Positions 52,025 through 63,366 of a DNA stretch of 64,000 nucleotides are shown here, piece after piece. The stretch is from Bactrocera neohumeralis (Eukaryota; Arthropoda; Insecta; Diptera; Tephritidae). The position numbers were made by a program, and so were the translations under genes. Below the pieces are notes generated by a model. It saw only the letters and a list, made by a program, of their open reading frames with translations. It did not search any database and was not told the DNA's origin. The DNA lies in assembly GCF_024586455.1 (NCBI RefSeq), contig NC_065921.1, forward strand, positions 45,592,574-45,656,573, read 5' to 3'. Position 1 is the first letter of the stretch. Each line of letters begins with the position of its first letter.

Positions 52025-53282
52025 TCGCATATAAGGTTCTATCGAGCGTATTGTGTGAAAGATTAAAGCCCACCGTCAACAAACTGATTGGACCTTATCA
52101 GTGTGGCTTCAGACCTGGAAAATCAACAACCGACCAGATATTCACCATTCGCCAAATCTTGGAAAAGACCCGTGAAAGGAGAATCGACACACACCACCTC
52201 TTCGTCGATTTCAAAGCTGCTTTCGACAGCACGAAAAGGAGCTGCCTTTATGCCGCTATGTCTGAATTTGGTATCCCCGCAAATCTAATACGGCTGTGTA
52301 AGCTGACGTTGAGCCAAAAGCTCCGTCAGGATCGGGAAGGACCTCTCCGAGCCGTTCGATACCAAACGAGGTTTCAGACAAGGCGATTCCCTATCGTGCG
52401 ACTTTTTCAACCTGCTTCTGGAGAAAATAGTTCGAGCCGCAGAACTAAATAGAGAAGGTATCATCTTCTATAAGAGTGTACAGCTACTGGCGTATGCCGA
52501 TGATATTGATATCATCGGCCTCAACACCCGCGCCGTTAGTTCTGCTTTCTCCAGACTGGACAAGGAAGCGAAACGAATGGATCTGGCAGTGAACGAGGGC
52601 AAGACGAAATATCTCCTGCCATCAAACAAACAGTCGTCGCGCTCGCGACTTGGCACTCACGTCACTGTTGACAGTCATAACTTTGAAGTTGTAGATAATT
52701 TCGTCTATCTTGGAACCAGCGTAAACACCGTCAACAATGTCAGCCTAGAAATCCATCGCAGGAAAACTCTTGCCAACAGGTGCTACTTCGGACCGAGTAG
52801 GCAATTGACAAGCAACTCGACAAACAAAAACCAAACCCTATAAGTCACTCATAATTCCCGCCCTGCTATATGGTGCAGAGTCTTGTACGATGTCAACAAC
52901 AGATGAGTCGACGTTGCGAGTTTTCGAGAGAAAAGTTCTGCGAAAGATTTATTGTCCTTTGCGCGTTAGCCACGGCGAATATCGTATTCGATTGAACGAT
53001 GAGCTGTACGAGATATACGACGACATCGACATAGTTCAGCGAATTAAAAGACAGCGGCTACGCTGGCTAGGTCATGTTATCCGGATGGACGAAAACACTC
53101 CAGCTCTGAGAGTATTCGACGCAGTACCCGCCGGGGGAAGCAGAGGAAGAGGAAGACCTCCATTCCGTTGGAAGGACCAAGTGGAGAAGGACCTGGCTTC
53201 GCTTGGAATATCCAATTGGCGCCACGTAGCGAAAAGAAGAAACGACTGGCGCGCTGTTGTTAACTCGGCTATAATCGCGTAA
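52025..53282 (+). pseudogene. RTE-like RT and C-terminal region
   Basis: Frames in order: IAYKVLSSVLCERLK (start of the copy), GPYQCGFRPGKSTTDQIFTI, HHLFVDFKAAFDSTKRSCLY with the first catalytic Asp, then an indel near 52310. Then come a shifted YADDIDIIGLNTRA-type block near 52495, NEGKTKYLLPSNKQSSRSRL, SHNFEVVDNFVYLGTSVNTV and, in a 130-residue frame (52890-53282), TDESTLRVFERKVLRKIYCP, RLRWLGHVIRMDENTPALRV and RGRGRPPFRWKDQVEKDLAS. It ends NSAIIA at a stop. Indels near 52310 and 52840 prevent function. Confidence 0.85.
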
Positions 53283-53311
53283 GCGGTGTCTACGCCAATT
53301 AAGAAGAAAAA
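52025..53311 (+). mobile_element. RTE-like LINE, 5'-truncated copy on + strand
   Basis: This is 1.29 kb of the 3' half of the RTE-like family, ending in an (aag/aaa)n tail. GGAGTTCACAGCA occurs on both sides (52012-52024 and 53312-53324), a 13-bp duplication. It is truncated inside the RT at IAYKVLSSVLCERLK. Family relatives are at 45594, 58286 and 61315. Clade assignment to RTE is from the RT and the C-terminal RGRGRP..RW motif, and is moderately sure. Confidence 0.85.
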
Positions 53312-53324
53312 GGAGTTCACAGCA

Positions 53325-55050
53325 GCATATAACAAGCTTCTTGGTGTTGCAGTCACATGGGAAAGATAATCTTCCTTTTCTATCAAACTGAAAACAATTT
53401 TCCAAACAAAGTAGAACTATAAAAAGGCGAAAAATAAAAGCTTTTCTTTATCAATATATGTTAAAATTTTATTTATGTGCAGAGTGGCGAACAAATAAAT
53501 GAAATTTTCGACACTCATTGATATAGCGCTGAAATATACGAAGTCACTCTGGAGTATTTTCAATCATGAGCATTCGTGGTAGCGAGAGTACTGTTACACA
53601 CATTTTATACTGACGCTATCACAAGCATTGATTTTATTTAATAGAAAAATTTGTAAACAGTCTTGTCTGCTGTTGCCCTAGTATGTATGAGTGACGAGGT
53701 CGCCAACCAACGCACTTAGTGCTTTTAAAATAAAGCAAGTACGAGTTGCTTAAAAGAGTTTCGCATAAAAAGTGAACCATATAAATTTTATATAACATAA
53801 AATGATGAGCGGGTTTTGTTGAAGGATGGCACATTTTATTGGTAATATTAGCTAAACCGAATTAGATTTACGCAAAGAAGTACATAACGGCAATTAATGG
53901 AAAAGACATCTTTAAAAGTTATTGTATTGAGGAAAATTAGAATAAAGTAGATTAAATGAATGTAATTTTATTGCTGAATAGGTGGCAGCTAGTCTCTATG
54001 GAATAAGACTTTCGGATGCTATAAAAAACACAACCGTATATAGAGATGTTGACTTCTGGTCTTACGCAGCAATAATTATTTCATATTCTGTATTGGTAAA
54101 ATTCTGTCTATTTTGTGGATGTATAAGCATCGGTACTGATTAGAAAATTTAATAAAAATACCATTTTTTCCTGATCCGTGAAGCACTCACAGGTGCAGAT
54201 AATTAAAGGTGACTATTTTCTGCGTTGTGTCACATACTTTTAATTTTTTTTAGGGCGAAGAACACTTTAAAAATTTCAATTGTTTAACAAAATATTATGT
54301 AAAGTATCATTATTTAAACAAATGAATCGTGAAAAAATATCTGTAATGTAACACAAACATTTTTCTTTGACTTCACAAAATTTCATCGTTTATCTCTAGT
54401 TGTTTATGAGAAAATAATTTTTTACTTTGTTCGGTGTATAGAGAAAACTCTACCATTTTACTACCAATAAAAATTATATACTGGCATGTGCTGTCTTTCA
54501 TATAGAGAATGACGCACAGATGGTTCTAAACAAACAAACCGTGAAAACTTTATTTTTTAATCAATGTATTGCATTTATTTTTTAATTGTATAGCAAATTT
54601 TTATTTTATTTTATATAACTGATTAATTTTTAAAATCATGGTCCGTAAATGACCGCCATGCTCAGTCACGCATACGATACCTGGTTAGAAAATTATTCAG
54701 TGCGGTCTGAAAGTTTGAAGTCGGCATTGCCTCAAGTATCGATTTACTGAACTGCTTCAATTCAGTCCGATTTCTGTGCTTTGTTGTTTGCTTGACATAT
54801 AACCATAAAAAAGATTTTGTGCAATCAGGCCAGGGGACCTTAATATTTATTTTTTATCAAATTTTCATTGTTGCTACGCAATAACCAATCTGGTTATACC
54901 TGTAGTTGCTGCATGTTGCTGGAACCCAACGCTATTGAAAGGGATACGTCCTCTTCGGAGTTCTGGGTAAAAAACTCATTCAGCATCTATAAATGACGGT
55001 ACTCATTTACAGTTATTTTTACATCGTTTTCTTCGAAGAAGCATGAAATA
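53325..55050. other. Unassigned AT-rich sequence
   Basis: Apart from the tail of the interrupted short ORF, I see no gene or repeat here. Confidence 0.4.
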
Positions 55051-55482
55051 TGGTTTGTCAAGAAAGTCTTGCGGTATTTTTATTGAATTTTTTTTTTATT
55101 GAAATTGAAATGAATTTTTGATGACTCATGCCCAGCTCTTGACCGTTGCTACGGCTGCTTCTATGCCGGTCTCTTTCGACCAATTCAGCGATTTTATCGC
55201 AATTTTCGACGACAGGCCTTCCGGAGCGTGGCGCATCTTCGACCACCTCTACACCAGAACGAAAACGTTGAAACCATCCGTATTTTCTCTTTATTTTGCT
55301 CCATGTTTGCGACGTTATAACTCACGAACGACTTAAACGAAACGACAATCAATCAAACACGTGTTAGCGCGTGAAATGAGCTTTCCAAAAAGGTATAGCA
55401 TGACCCGATGCGACGAATAAAACTAGAACTACGCGCTTTCAGCGCCAACTTGCGAAAATACCGCAAGACTTTTTTGACAACC
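55051..55482 (-). mobile_element. Mariner deletion derivative, copy 2
   Basis: Same family as 29716-30252: TIRs tggtttgtcaagaaagtctt (left, with two changes) and gcaagacttttttgacaacc (right). A TA lies on each side (55049-55050 and 55483-55484). Relative to copy 1 it lacks ~113 further bases in the transposase between aaaccatc and cgtattttc. The remaining frame reads VVEDAPRSGRPVVENCDKIA then ELVERDRHRSSR on the - strand. Confidence 0.85.
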
Positions 55483-56590
55483 TATTATTTCAATAATTCT
55501 TGGAAAGAATTCCTTCCGAATAAGTAAATTTAGAGGGTTTAGTTGGCTTTTTATTTGAAAGTTGAACGGATCATGTTTACCAACCTCGTAATAGTCCATC
55601 TACTCAGGGCAGTGCCCCCAAAATGTCGTTTGAATTCCCTTTGAACGAAAATGGCGAATTGCAAAACATGGTACCGCCGCTTTGTTTAAATCCTCTTTTC
55701 GGTTTCCCAAACATTCATTTCTAAAAAACTTAAATTACTATATAACCTGCCAAATAAAAAACGTAAGCCGATTACTCACACAGGAAAAAGATATTACGGT
55801 TTGCTTTTGAAGCACGATTCGTACTTTAACATTTCACCAACACACTGTGGTTGATGCTCGAATTTGTCAATATTTAGGGATTTCTGTTGACAGCTCACTA
55901 CTAACATGTACTCGTCTAAGTGATCGCTCGTGAATATGCTCTACATTTATGACTACGCAAGAATAGCCAGTCAAGTTGAATGTGAAAAGTTTTTCGATTT
56001 GCCGCTGCCATAGGAAAGAAAGTTTGATATTTTCGACGTCAACAGATTCGATCTAGCATTCGCATTGGTTATAATCTGCAGTCATATATTTATTGTACAT
56101 GCTTGTATGGGGCTGTATAATATTCACTGTATTATTTCAACTTATTTTGCTCAGTTTTTATTAATGCTATAAGCTTAAGAACTCACACGAAGTGTTTCTT
56201 GCACTCTATTCAAACAAAAATATGCGGAATATACAGAAGCGTTTATTTTTTACAAGATAAGATTATGCGACAAACCTAATTATCAGATGGTTATATATTT
56301 TACAAAATATATGTCAATGTCACTAACTTCTTTCAGAAGTATGTGTTGAGCTAAACTATAAGTTGTGTTCCTACTGTACTTAAAGTGGAGTTCACTTCCA
56401 TTGTGATAAAAAAAGTACGCGGAAATTGTAGCTAAAACCCAAAATATTTAGTTATCCGTCAGTATTTATTTTTGGCCGCTTTCAAACTTATGTCAATGAT
56501 TTTTCCTGTGCTCGAATCATTTTTCATAAGCACTTTTTGGGATGGTCTTCAACTCCCTTAATAAAATGCAGCTTTATCGGAACGTGTCGT
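55483..56590. other. Unassigned AT-rich sequence
   Basis: No gene or recognisable repeat is seen. Confidence 0.4.
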
Positions 56591-56599
56591 GCAAGAACG

Positions 56600-56960
56600 T
56601 TCAAATCCAAAATATTAACCAAAATTATTCGAGTGGACTTGCAAGAGATGTCAAGCTTTCTTTAACACTTGCCTGACGTTTTTGAAGCACCACAATCCTA
56701 ACTTTTTTAATATTTTCATCTGTCGGAGGTAGTTCAGAACGAGGCATGTCATCAACGATCTGTCGGCCATCTTTGAAGATTTTGTACTACACGTAGGCTT
56801 GTGTTTTTGAATCACCGTAAGACTTTTTCAACAATTGAATTGATTCCTCACACTTAATTCGGCTAGAAATACAAAGTTCTGTACACAAACATATCCTTAG
56901 GTATACCGATTTAAGCAGCTGCTGTAATATAGGCTGGTTGACAGATCGCGCTTATATTTG
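56600..56960 (-). pseudogene. Degraded mariner-type transposase fragment
   Basis: Scattered - strand frames read CEESIQLLKKSYGDS, FKDGRQIVDDMPRSELPPTD then ENIKKVRIVVLQKRQ, and further on a VHSNNFG-type remnant of the second helix-turn-helix. The phrase RF.DGR..I.DD.RS..P.TDENI..V is typical of a mariner subfamily. Many stops. No TIRs located. Confidence 0.5.
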
Positions 56961-58285
56961 GCATAGTAATTAAGGACAGTCCTAGCAAGTTAACAAATGA
57001 AATTTTTTCGAAATTTTATTTAACTGGTAAACCTTATTACAATTTCCGGGTGCTGTTTTGACACAATTTACAGATACCGCATTTCAAAATACTCCTATAT
57101 TTATTTAATAATATATCATTTATACGTGTTCTTGTTAAATGCATAATAATATTTGATTTATTTATCCCTTAGCTTAAAAACACATTGCTAATTGAATAAA
57201 TTTATATGTTTACTTTTAGTTTTGCTCTTATTTATACTCTATTTAAAAAACATTTTATTTTTTGTTAATTACTCGAATGATTATTATAATATTACAATCG
57301 TGTTTTCACTGAATAGGTTTGGTTTGAAAATTGGAACAGTTGTGGCTGTAGTTTTGAAAGATTCTGTGTAAAAAATGCGTCGGAAAACTTGTCGCATAAC
57401 AAAGTATTTATTTTCAGAAAAAAATTCATGATCTTTCAGTTAATAAAGATAATCTGCGAAGAGCTCATTTATCGGTTCGGCAAGTGCTCGCAATTTATAT
57501 GGAGAGTCCGGGTATGTTTTGATCAGAAGTATATTTCTATGAAGTTCTAAAATTATCGTATCTAATAAGCTTATAAAGCTTCTTTTAAGTTCGTCCTCAT
57601 TTATGTAACCTTGCCACGTTCTACAATTCTTTCCTTCAAGATAATTAATCAGGCAGTTTTCAAAAAACTTTTACTCCTAAGGTTTTCAAAATATACCCAT
57701 TACAACTATTTTTTTCTCTTTCCACTAATGTCACTAGCAAAGACCTTCAAATTGCTCTACTATTTTATAAAATGGTTAGTCGTAAATAAACTAAAAGTTA
57801 TATCGAAAAGAGAAACTAAATAAAATTAGACGCAAAATAACTTAATTAAATTTAAAACCTTGTTCCAGTGCTACTCTCGTACACTCGGCATCCACTAGCA
57901 GAGAGTAACAGCAAAAGTAAATGATATTGTGCTAAAATTCGGTACAAAACAAAGGACAAGCTTAAGAGCAAAAGGACAAACAAAGCAAATACAAATTATG
58001 AGGGTCGAAACCACAACACTGTGATTGTATGCAGCTCAAAGGTTTACTCAGTGGCAAAGTGTAGACTGCTGTTCAACTATTTTATGTCTGCTGATAGCAT
58101 ACTTATGTATGTTTAAATGTGCTAATAACGACTACACAGATTTTTGTGCCTGCATTCGTCTCTAGCCATAGACGCACATACATACTTACCAAAAGAACAT
58201 CTTACAAGTGCGCGAAAGTCACTGAAATGACTAGTTATCTTTGGATGGAGTGCTTAAGTGTGCTGAAAAAAATCTAGTAAATATA
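56961..58285. other. Unassigned AT-rich sequence
   Basis: No supported gene. A 70-residue frame at 57611 has no motif and AT-rich codons and is not credited. Confidence 0.4.
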
Positions 58286-59928
58286 TTCTTCTTTTTTACT
58301 GGCGTAGACTCCGCTTACGCGATTATAGCCGAGTTAAGAACAGCGCGCCAGTCGTTTCTTCTTTTCGCTACGTGGCGCCAACTGGATATTCCAAGCGAAG
58401 CCAGGTCCTTCTCCACTTGGTCCTTCCATCGGAGTGGAGGTCTTCCTCTTCCTCTGCTTCCCCCGGCGGGTACTGTGTAGAGTACTTTCGGAGCTGGAGT
58501 GTTTTCATCCATCCGGACAACATGACCTAGCCAACATAGCCGCTGTCTTTTAATTCGCTGAACTATGTCAATGCCGTCATATATCTAATACTGCTCATCG
58601 TTCCATGGAATGCGATATTTGCCGTGGCCAACGCGCAAAGGACCATAAATCTTTCGCAGAACTTTTCTCTCGAAAACTTGCAACGTCGACTCATCAGTTG
58701 TTGTCATTGTCCAGGCTTCTGCACCATATAGCAGGACGGGAATTATGAGTGACTTATAGAGTTTGGTTTTGTTCGTCGAGAGGGGACTTTGCTTCTCAAT
58801 TGTCTACTCAGTCCGAAGTAGCACCTGTTGGCAAGAGTTATCCTGCGTTGGATTTCCAGCCTGACATTGTTGGTGGTGTTTACGTTGGATTACAAGATAG
58901 ACGAAATTATGTACGACTTTAAAGTTATGACTGTCATCAGTGACGTGAGAGCCAAGTCGCGAGTGCGACGACTGTTTGTTTGATAACAGGAGATATTTCG
59001 TTTTGCCCTCGTTCACTGCCAGACCTTTGCTTTGCTTCCTTGTCCAGTCTGGAGAAAGCAGAACTAAAGGCGCGGGTATTGAGGCCGATAATATCAATAT
59101 CATCGGCACACGCCAGCAGCTGTACGCTCTTATAGAAGATGGTACCTTCTCTGTTTAGTTCTGCAGATCGAACTATTTTCGCTCGATAGAACTTTATATG
59201 CGATGTTGAGGAGGCTAATCCCACGGTAGTTGGCGCAGATTGTGGGGTCTCCTTTTTTATCGATTGGGCATAGCACACTTAAATTCCAATCGTTGGGCAT
59301 GCTTTCGTCTGACCATATTTTACAAAGAAGCTGATGCATGCTCCTTATCATCTCTTCGCCGCCGTGTTTGAATAGCTCGGCCGGCAATCCACTGGCCCAT
59401 GCCGCTTTATTGTTCTTCAGGCTGGTAATTGCTATTCGGGCAATGGAACATCTGCTCCATCGTCATCGAGTGGGGAATCGGGTTCGCCTTCTCCTGGTGT
59501 TGTACGTTCACTGCCATTCAGCAGGCTGGAGAAGTGTTCCCTCAATAATTTAAGTATGCTCTGGGCATCTGTGACTAGATCACCTTTGGTGGTTCTACAA
59601 AAGTATGCTCCGGTCTTGAAACCTTCTGTAAGCCGCCGCATTTTTTCGTAGAATTTTCGAGCATTACCCCTGTCGGCCAGCTTATCAAGCTCTTCGTACT
59701 CACGCATTTCTGCCTCTTTCTTTTTCTGTCTGCAAATGCGGCTTGCTTTCCTCTTCAACTCTCGGTATCTATCCCATCCCACACGTGTTGTGGTCGATCG
59801 TAACGATGCGAGGTAGGCAGTCTGTTTTCTCTCCGCTGCGACACAGCACTCCTCGTCGTACCAATGGTTTCGGTTGCAGCTGTACGTAATAAGTTTGAAA
59901 TGCTGTGCTACAGTTCCCTTATACTGAG
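58286..59928 (-). mobile_element. RTE-like LINE, internally deleted copy on - strand
   Basis: The copy runs from the (gaa)n-type tail at 58286 to about 59928, where it borders a 19-bp tandem repeat. It contains the C-terminal end, RT thumb with LLACADDIDIIGLN (YADD changed to CADD), a deletion at about 59172 joining the post-palm region to the fingers, and the N-terminal linker. It is less well preserved than the copy at 61315. No flanking duplication was found. Confidence 0.8.
58315..59925 (-). pseudogene. RTE-like ORF2 pieces
   Basis: From the 5' side: NRNHWYDEECCVAAERKQTA, then WDRYRELKRKASRICRQKKK, RKFYEKMRRLTEGFKTGAYF and FSSLLNGSERTTPGEGEPDS; next MPAELFKHGGEEMIRSMHQL, SDESMPNDWNLSVLCPIDKK and ANYRGISLLNIAYKVLSSEN. 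The frame then jumps to NREGTIFYKSVQLLACADDI, missing roughly 140 residues that include the palm FVDFKAAFD. It ends RGRGRPPLRWKDQVEKDLAS and a final NSAIIA at 58315. Numerous stops. Confidence 0.8.
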
Positions 59929-60003
59929 GGATGGAGTCATGTGTGGAGGATGGAGTCATGGGTGCGGGATGGAGTCATGGGTGCAGGATGGAGTCATGTG
60001 TAG
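59929..60003 (+). repeat. 19-bp tandem repeat, four copies
   Basis: ggatggagtcatg(t/g)gtg(g/c)(a/g) repeats with starts at about 59929, 59948, 59967 and 59986. It lies at the 5' edge of the RTE-like copy and is absent from the longer relative at 61315. Confidence 0.9.
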
Positions 60004-61314
60004 AAGTTTACGCAAGTGAGGAAAGTTCTCTGATCGCCATTCACTTGGGAGTGGCCAGAAACGATTTTTTTATATATGACTCAAGCAGCTCACGACTTCC
60101 GGTCTTTGACCAACTATCCTCTGGGTAGCCTATGAACATCCGTTTGAAGGCGAGCTAAAGTGAGAAGGCGAAACATCCCCTACATAGGGTTGTGTGTTGT
60201 GTTTGGCACCCGCTACGTAAAAAATCATACCAATGAAAAGAAACAACAAGCCTCGGATGAGTGACCCCCATAGTAAATATATTAGTTTTCATTTATCTTT
60301 TTCAATAAAAATAGGTTATATATCATACAAAGTACATAGTGTTGTCCTCACTTTGGTACCTTCCTTTCTAGTTAATTGCTTTTGTTAGTTAGTGTTTTTC
60401 ACTTGTAAAGCAATAAACGGCGAGATTTAGAATGACTTGGGATTTTCATGGCGTTGCTTGTAAATATTTTCTTAGCTCTTCTAATTGTGATTTAATTACT
60501 TAAGGGAAAGTTTATAAATCGTTCAAAATTTTTGTGGGGTCGGAGCTCTATGGTCAATGTGTGATATGATATTGCGTTGAAACATGTTCTTATTGGGAGG
60601 TCTTCTTAATCCCAGACCACGATCGATTGAGAGTATATTACGTTAGTCAGGCATCCGTAATAATGTAATTTTTATATTTTAATCTTCTTTTTAAGGTAAC
60701 TCTCGTCTTGATAATTTGATGAATGTTTCTTCGGGCAATTTTATTTTGAAAGAATATCACAATAAAGTGTTATCACATTTTCTAAAAAAACAAATATGTG
60801 TTAAGCAAGATAAATTTTGACCGGAATGTCAATACTTGAGTTGTAATCACGTTTCAAATTGAATTCAGGCAAATTTGCTATATTTATGTTTTCACACAAG
60901 GTGATAAATATTTAAATAATTATAAAAGCCCTTAGGTGAAGTATTAAGAAATACTGAAATGAAAATAATAAACTGATCGAATTAATGATGCTTGCCTACT
61001 TAATTAATTTATCCATTTGACAGCGAATTTGTTAAACTTAAAAACCACTATCCTGCGTCTTCTTACAAGCATGATAGAGAATTGTTTTCTAATCACCGGA
61101 ATTACAAATCCTGTGAAGTGGTTGGTCAGTTTACTTGACAACCGATTAATGTTTCTGATAAATAAGGCGTTATATGTTCAAACGTATGTATAACAAACAG
61201 AAATATTTTTTTTATCAGTTATGTTGTCATCTTTATTAAAAGCATATTAAAGTTGTCTTTCCCCAAGAATTATTGAGGATTACAGCCAAAAGCTTAAATT
61301 AGTTGGAAATCAAA
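60004..61314. other. Unassigned AT-rich sequence
   Basis: No gene or recognisable repeat is seen. Confidence 0.4.
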
Positions 61315-61344
61315 CTTCTTCTTCTTAATTGGCGTCGACACCGC

Positions 61345-61668
61345 TTACGCGATTATAGCCGAGTTAACAACAGCGCGCCAGTCGTTTCTTCTTTTCGCTA
61401 CGTGGCGCCAATTGGATATTCCAAGCGAAGCCAGGTCCTTCTCCACTTGGTCCTTCCAACGGAGTGGAGGTCTTCCTCTTCCTCTGCTTCCCCCGGCGGG
61501 TACTGCGTCGAATACTCTCAGAGCTGGAGTGTTTTCATCCATCCGGACAACATGACCTAACCAGCGTTCCCGCTGTCTTTTAATTCGCTGAACTATGTCA
61601 ATGTCGTCATATATCTCGTACAGCTCATCGTTCCATCGGATGCGATATTCACCGTGGCCAATGAGCAA
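61345..61668 (-). pseudogene. RTE-like ORF2 C-terminal end
   Basis: Continues the long frame after a nonsense change: the copy has AAGATTTAAGGTCC where the + strand relative has AAGATTTATTGTCC, so Tyr-Cys became stop-Gly, and the frame is otherwise unbroken. It reads HGEYRIRWNDELYEIYDDID, RWLGHVVRMDENTPALRVFD, RGRGRPPLRWKDQVEKDLAS and NWRHVAKRRNDWRAVVNSAI. It ends at 61345. Confidence 0.85.
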
Positions 61669-61674
61669 AGGACC

Positions 61675-63366
61675 TTAAATCTTTATCAGAATTTTTCTCT
61701 CGAAAACTCGTAACGTCGACTCATCGGTTGCTGTCATCGCCCAAGCCTCTGCACCATATAGCAGGACGGGAATTATGAGCGACTTATAGAGTTTAGCTTT
61801 TGTTCGTCGAGAGAGGACTTTACTTTTCAATTGCCTACTCAGTCCGAAGTAGCACCTGTTGGCAAGAGCAATCCTGCGTTGGATTTCCAGCCTGACATTA
61901 TTGGTGGTGTTAATGCTGGTTCCTAAATAGACGAAATTATCTACAACTTCAAAGTTATGACTGTCAACAGTGACGTGAGAGCCAAGTCGCCAGTGCGACG
62001 ACTGTTTGTTTGATGACAGGAGATATTTCGTTTTGCCCTCGTTCACTACCAGACCCATTTTCTGTGCTTCCTTGTCTAGCCTAGAGAAAGTAGTACTAAC
62101 GGCGCGGGTGTTGAGGCCGATGATATCAATATCGTCGGCATACGCCAGCAGCTGTACACTCTTATAGAAGATGGTATCTTCTCTGTTTAGTTCTGCAGCT
62201 CGAACTATTTTCTCCAGGAGCAGGTTGATGAAGTCGCACGATAGGGAGTCGCCTTGTCTGAAACCTCGTTTGGTATCGAACGGCTCGGAGAGGTCCTTCC
62301 CGATCCTGACGGAGCTTTTCGTGTTGCTCAACGTCAGTTTACACAGCCGTATTAGTTTTGCGGGGATACCAAATTCAGACATCGCGGCATAAAGGCAGCT
62401 CCTTTTCGTGCTGTCGAAAGCAGCTTTGAAATCGACGAAGAGGTGGTGTGTGTCGATTCTCCTTTCACGGGTCTTTTCCAAGATTTGGCGCATGGTGAAT
62501 ATCTGGTCGGTTGTTGATTTTCCAGGTCTGAAGCCACACCGATAAGGTCCAATCAGTTTGTTGACGGTGGGCTTTAATCTTTCACACAATACGCTCGATA
62601 GAACCTTATATGCGATGTTGAGGAGGCTAATCCCACGGTAGTTGGCGCAGATTGTGGGGTCTCCTTTTTTATCGATTGGGCATAGCACACTTAAATTCCA
62701 ATCGTTGGGCATGCTCTCGTCCGACCATATTTTACAAAGAAGCTGATGCATGCTCCCTATTAGTTCTTCGCCGCCGTGTTTGAATAGCTCGGCCGGTAGT
62801 CCGTCGGCCCCTACCGCTTTGTTGTTCTTCAGGCGGGCAATTGCTATTCGAACTTCTTCATGGTCGGGTAATGGAACGTCTGCCCCATCGTCATCGATTG
62901 GGGAATCGGGTTCGCCTTCTCCTGGTGTTGTGCGTTCACTGCCATTCAGCAGGCTGGAGAAGTGTTCCCTCCATAATTTAACTATGCTCTGAGCATCAGT
63001 GACTAGATCACCTTTGGGGGTTCTACAAAAGTATGCTCCGGTCTTGAAACCTTCTGTAAGCCGCCGCATTTTTTCGTAGAATTTTCGAGCATTACCCCTG
63101 TCGGCCAGCTTATCAAGCTCTTCGTACTCACGCATTTCGGCCTCTTTCTTCTTCTGTCTGCAAATGCGTCTCGCTTCCCTCTTCAACTCTCGGTATCTAT
63201 CCCATCCCGCACGTGTAGTGGTCGATCGTAACGTTGCGAGGTAGGCAGCCTGTTTTCTTTCCGCTGCGACACGGCACTCCTCGTCATACCAGCTGTTCTT
63301 TTGCACTTTCCGAAAACCAATGGTTTCAGTTGCAGCTGTACGTAAGGAGTTTAAATGCCGTCCCAT
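61675..63366 (-). CDS. RTE-like LINE ORF2: linker and reverse transcriptase, long open frame
   Basis: This 563-residue open frame is the largest in the window. Residues 25-150 form the linker (SWYDEECRVAAERKQAAYLA, RRICRQKKKEAEMREYEELD). RT fingers run from 175 with LKNNKAVGADGLPAELFKHG, DWNLSVLCPIDKKGD and NYRGISLLNIAYKV. The first catalytic Asp is D312 in LFVDFKAAFDS, RGFRQGDSLSCDF follows, and an intact YADD is at 409-412. The thumb follows with NEGKTKYLL and VYLGTSINTTNNVRLEI. The ATG at 63366 is internal: a frameshift separates it from the endonuclease frame. The RT core itself looks catalytically complete. Confidence 0.85.
   Translation of the reverse strand: MGRHLNSLRTAATETIGFRKVQKNSWYDEECRVAAERKQAAYLATLRSTTTRAGWDRYRELKREARRICRQKKKEAEMREYEELDKLADRGNARKFYEKMRRLTEGFKTGAYFCRTPKGDLVTDAQSIVKLWREHFSSLLNGSERTTPGEGEPDSPIDDDGADVPLPDHEEVRIAIARLKNNKAVGADGLPAELFKHGGEELIGSMHQLLCKIWSDESMPNDWNLSVLCPIDKKGDPTICANYRGISLLNIAYKVLSSVLCERLKPTVNKLIGPYRCGFRPGKSTTDQIFTMRQILEKTRERRIDTHHLFVDFKAAFDSTKRSCLYAAMSEFGIPAKLIRLCKLTLSNTKSSVRIGKDLSEPFDTKRGFRQGDSLSCDFINLLLEKIVRAAELNREDTIFYKSVQLLAYADDIDIIGLNTRAVSTTFSRLDKEAQKMGLVVNEGKTKYLLSSNKQSSHWRLGSHVTVDSHNFEVVDNFVYLGTSINTTNNVRLEIQRRIALANRCYFGLSRQLKSKVLSRRTKAKLYKSLIIPVLLYGAEAWAMTATDESTLRVFERKILIKI

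Larger units (their letters stand above)
51920..53376 (+). pseudogene. Unidentified short ORF split by an RTE-like LINE
   Basis: Before the LINE the + strand reads NQITFFDTDMSILSETNINA then DLPKYLWAEFTA (51923-52024). After the LINE the same frame, with one duplication copy removed, continues AYNKLLGVAVTWER and a stop near 53370. The frame is open from a stop near 51911. The origin is unknown: it could be the end of a host exon or of another transposon. Length (~57 residues) is too short to identify. Confidence 0.35.

Noticed and set aside
57611..57823. A 70-residue frame rich in Phe, Leu and Lys
   Set aside because: AT-rich codon composition and no motif; likely chance.
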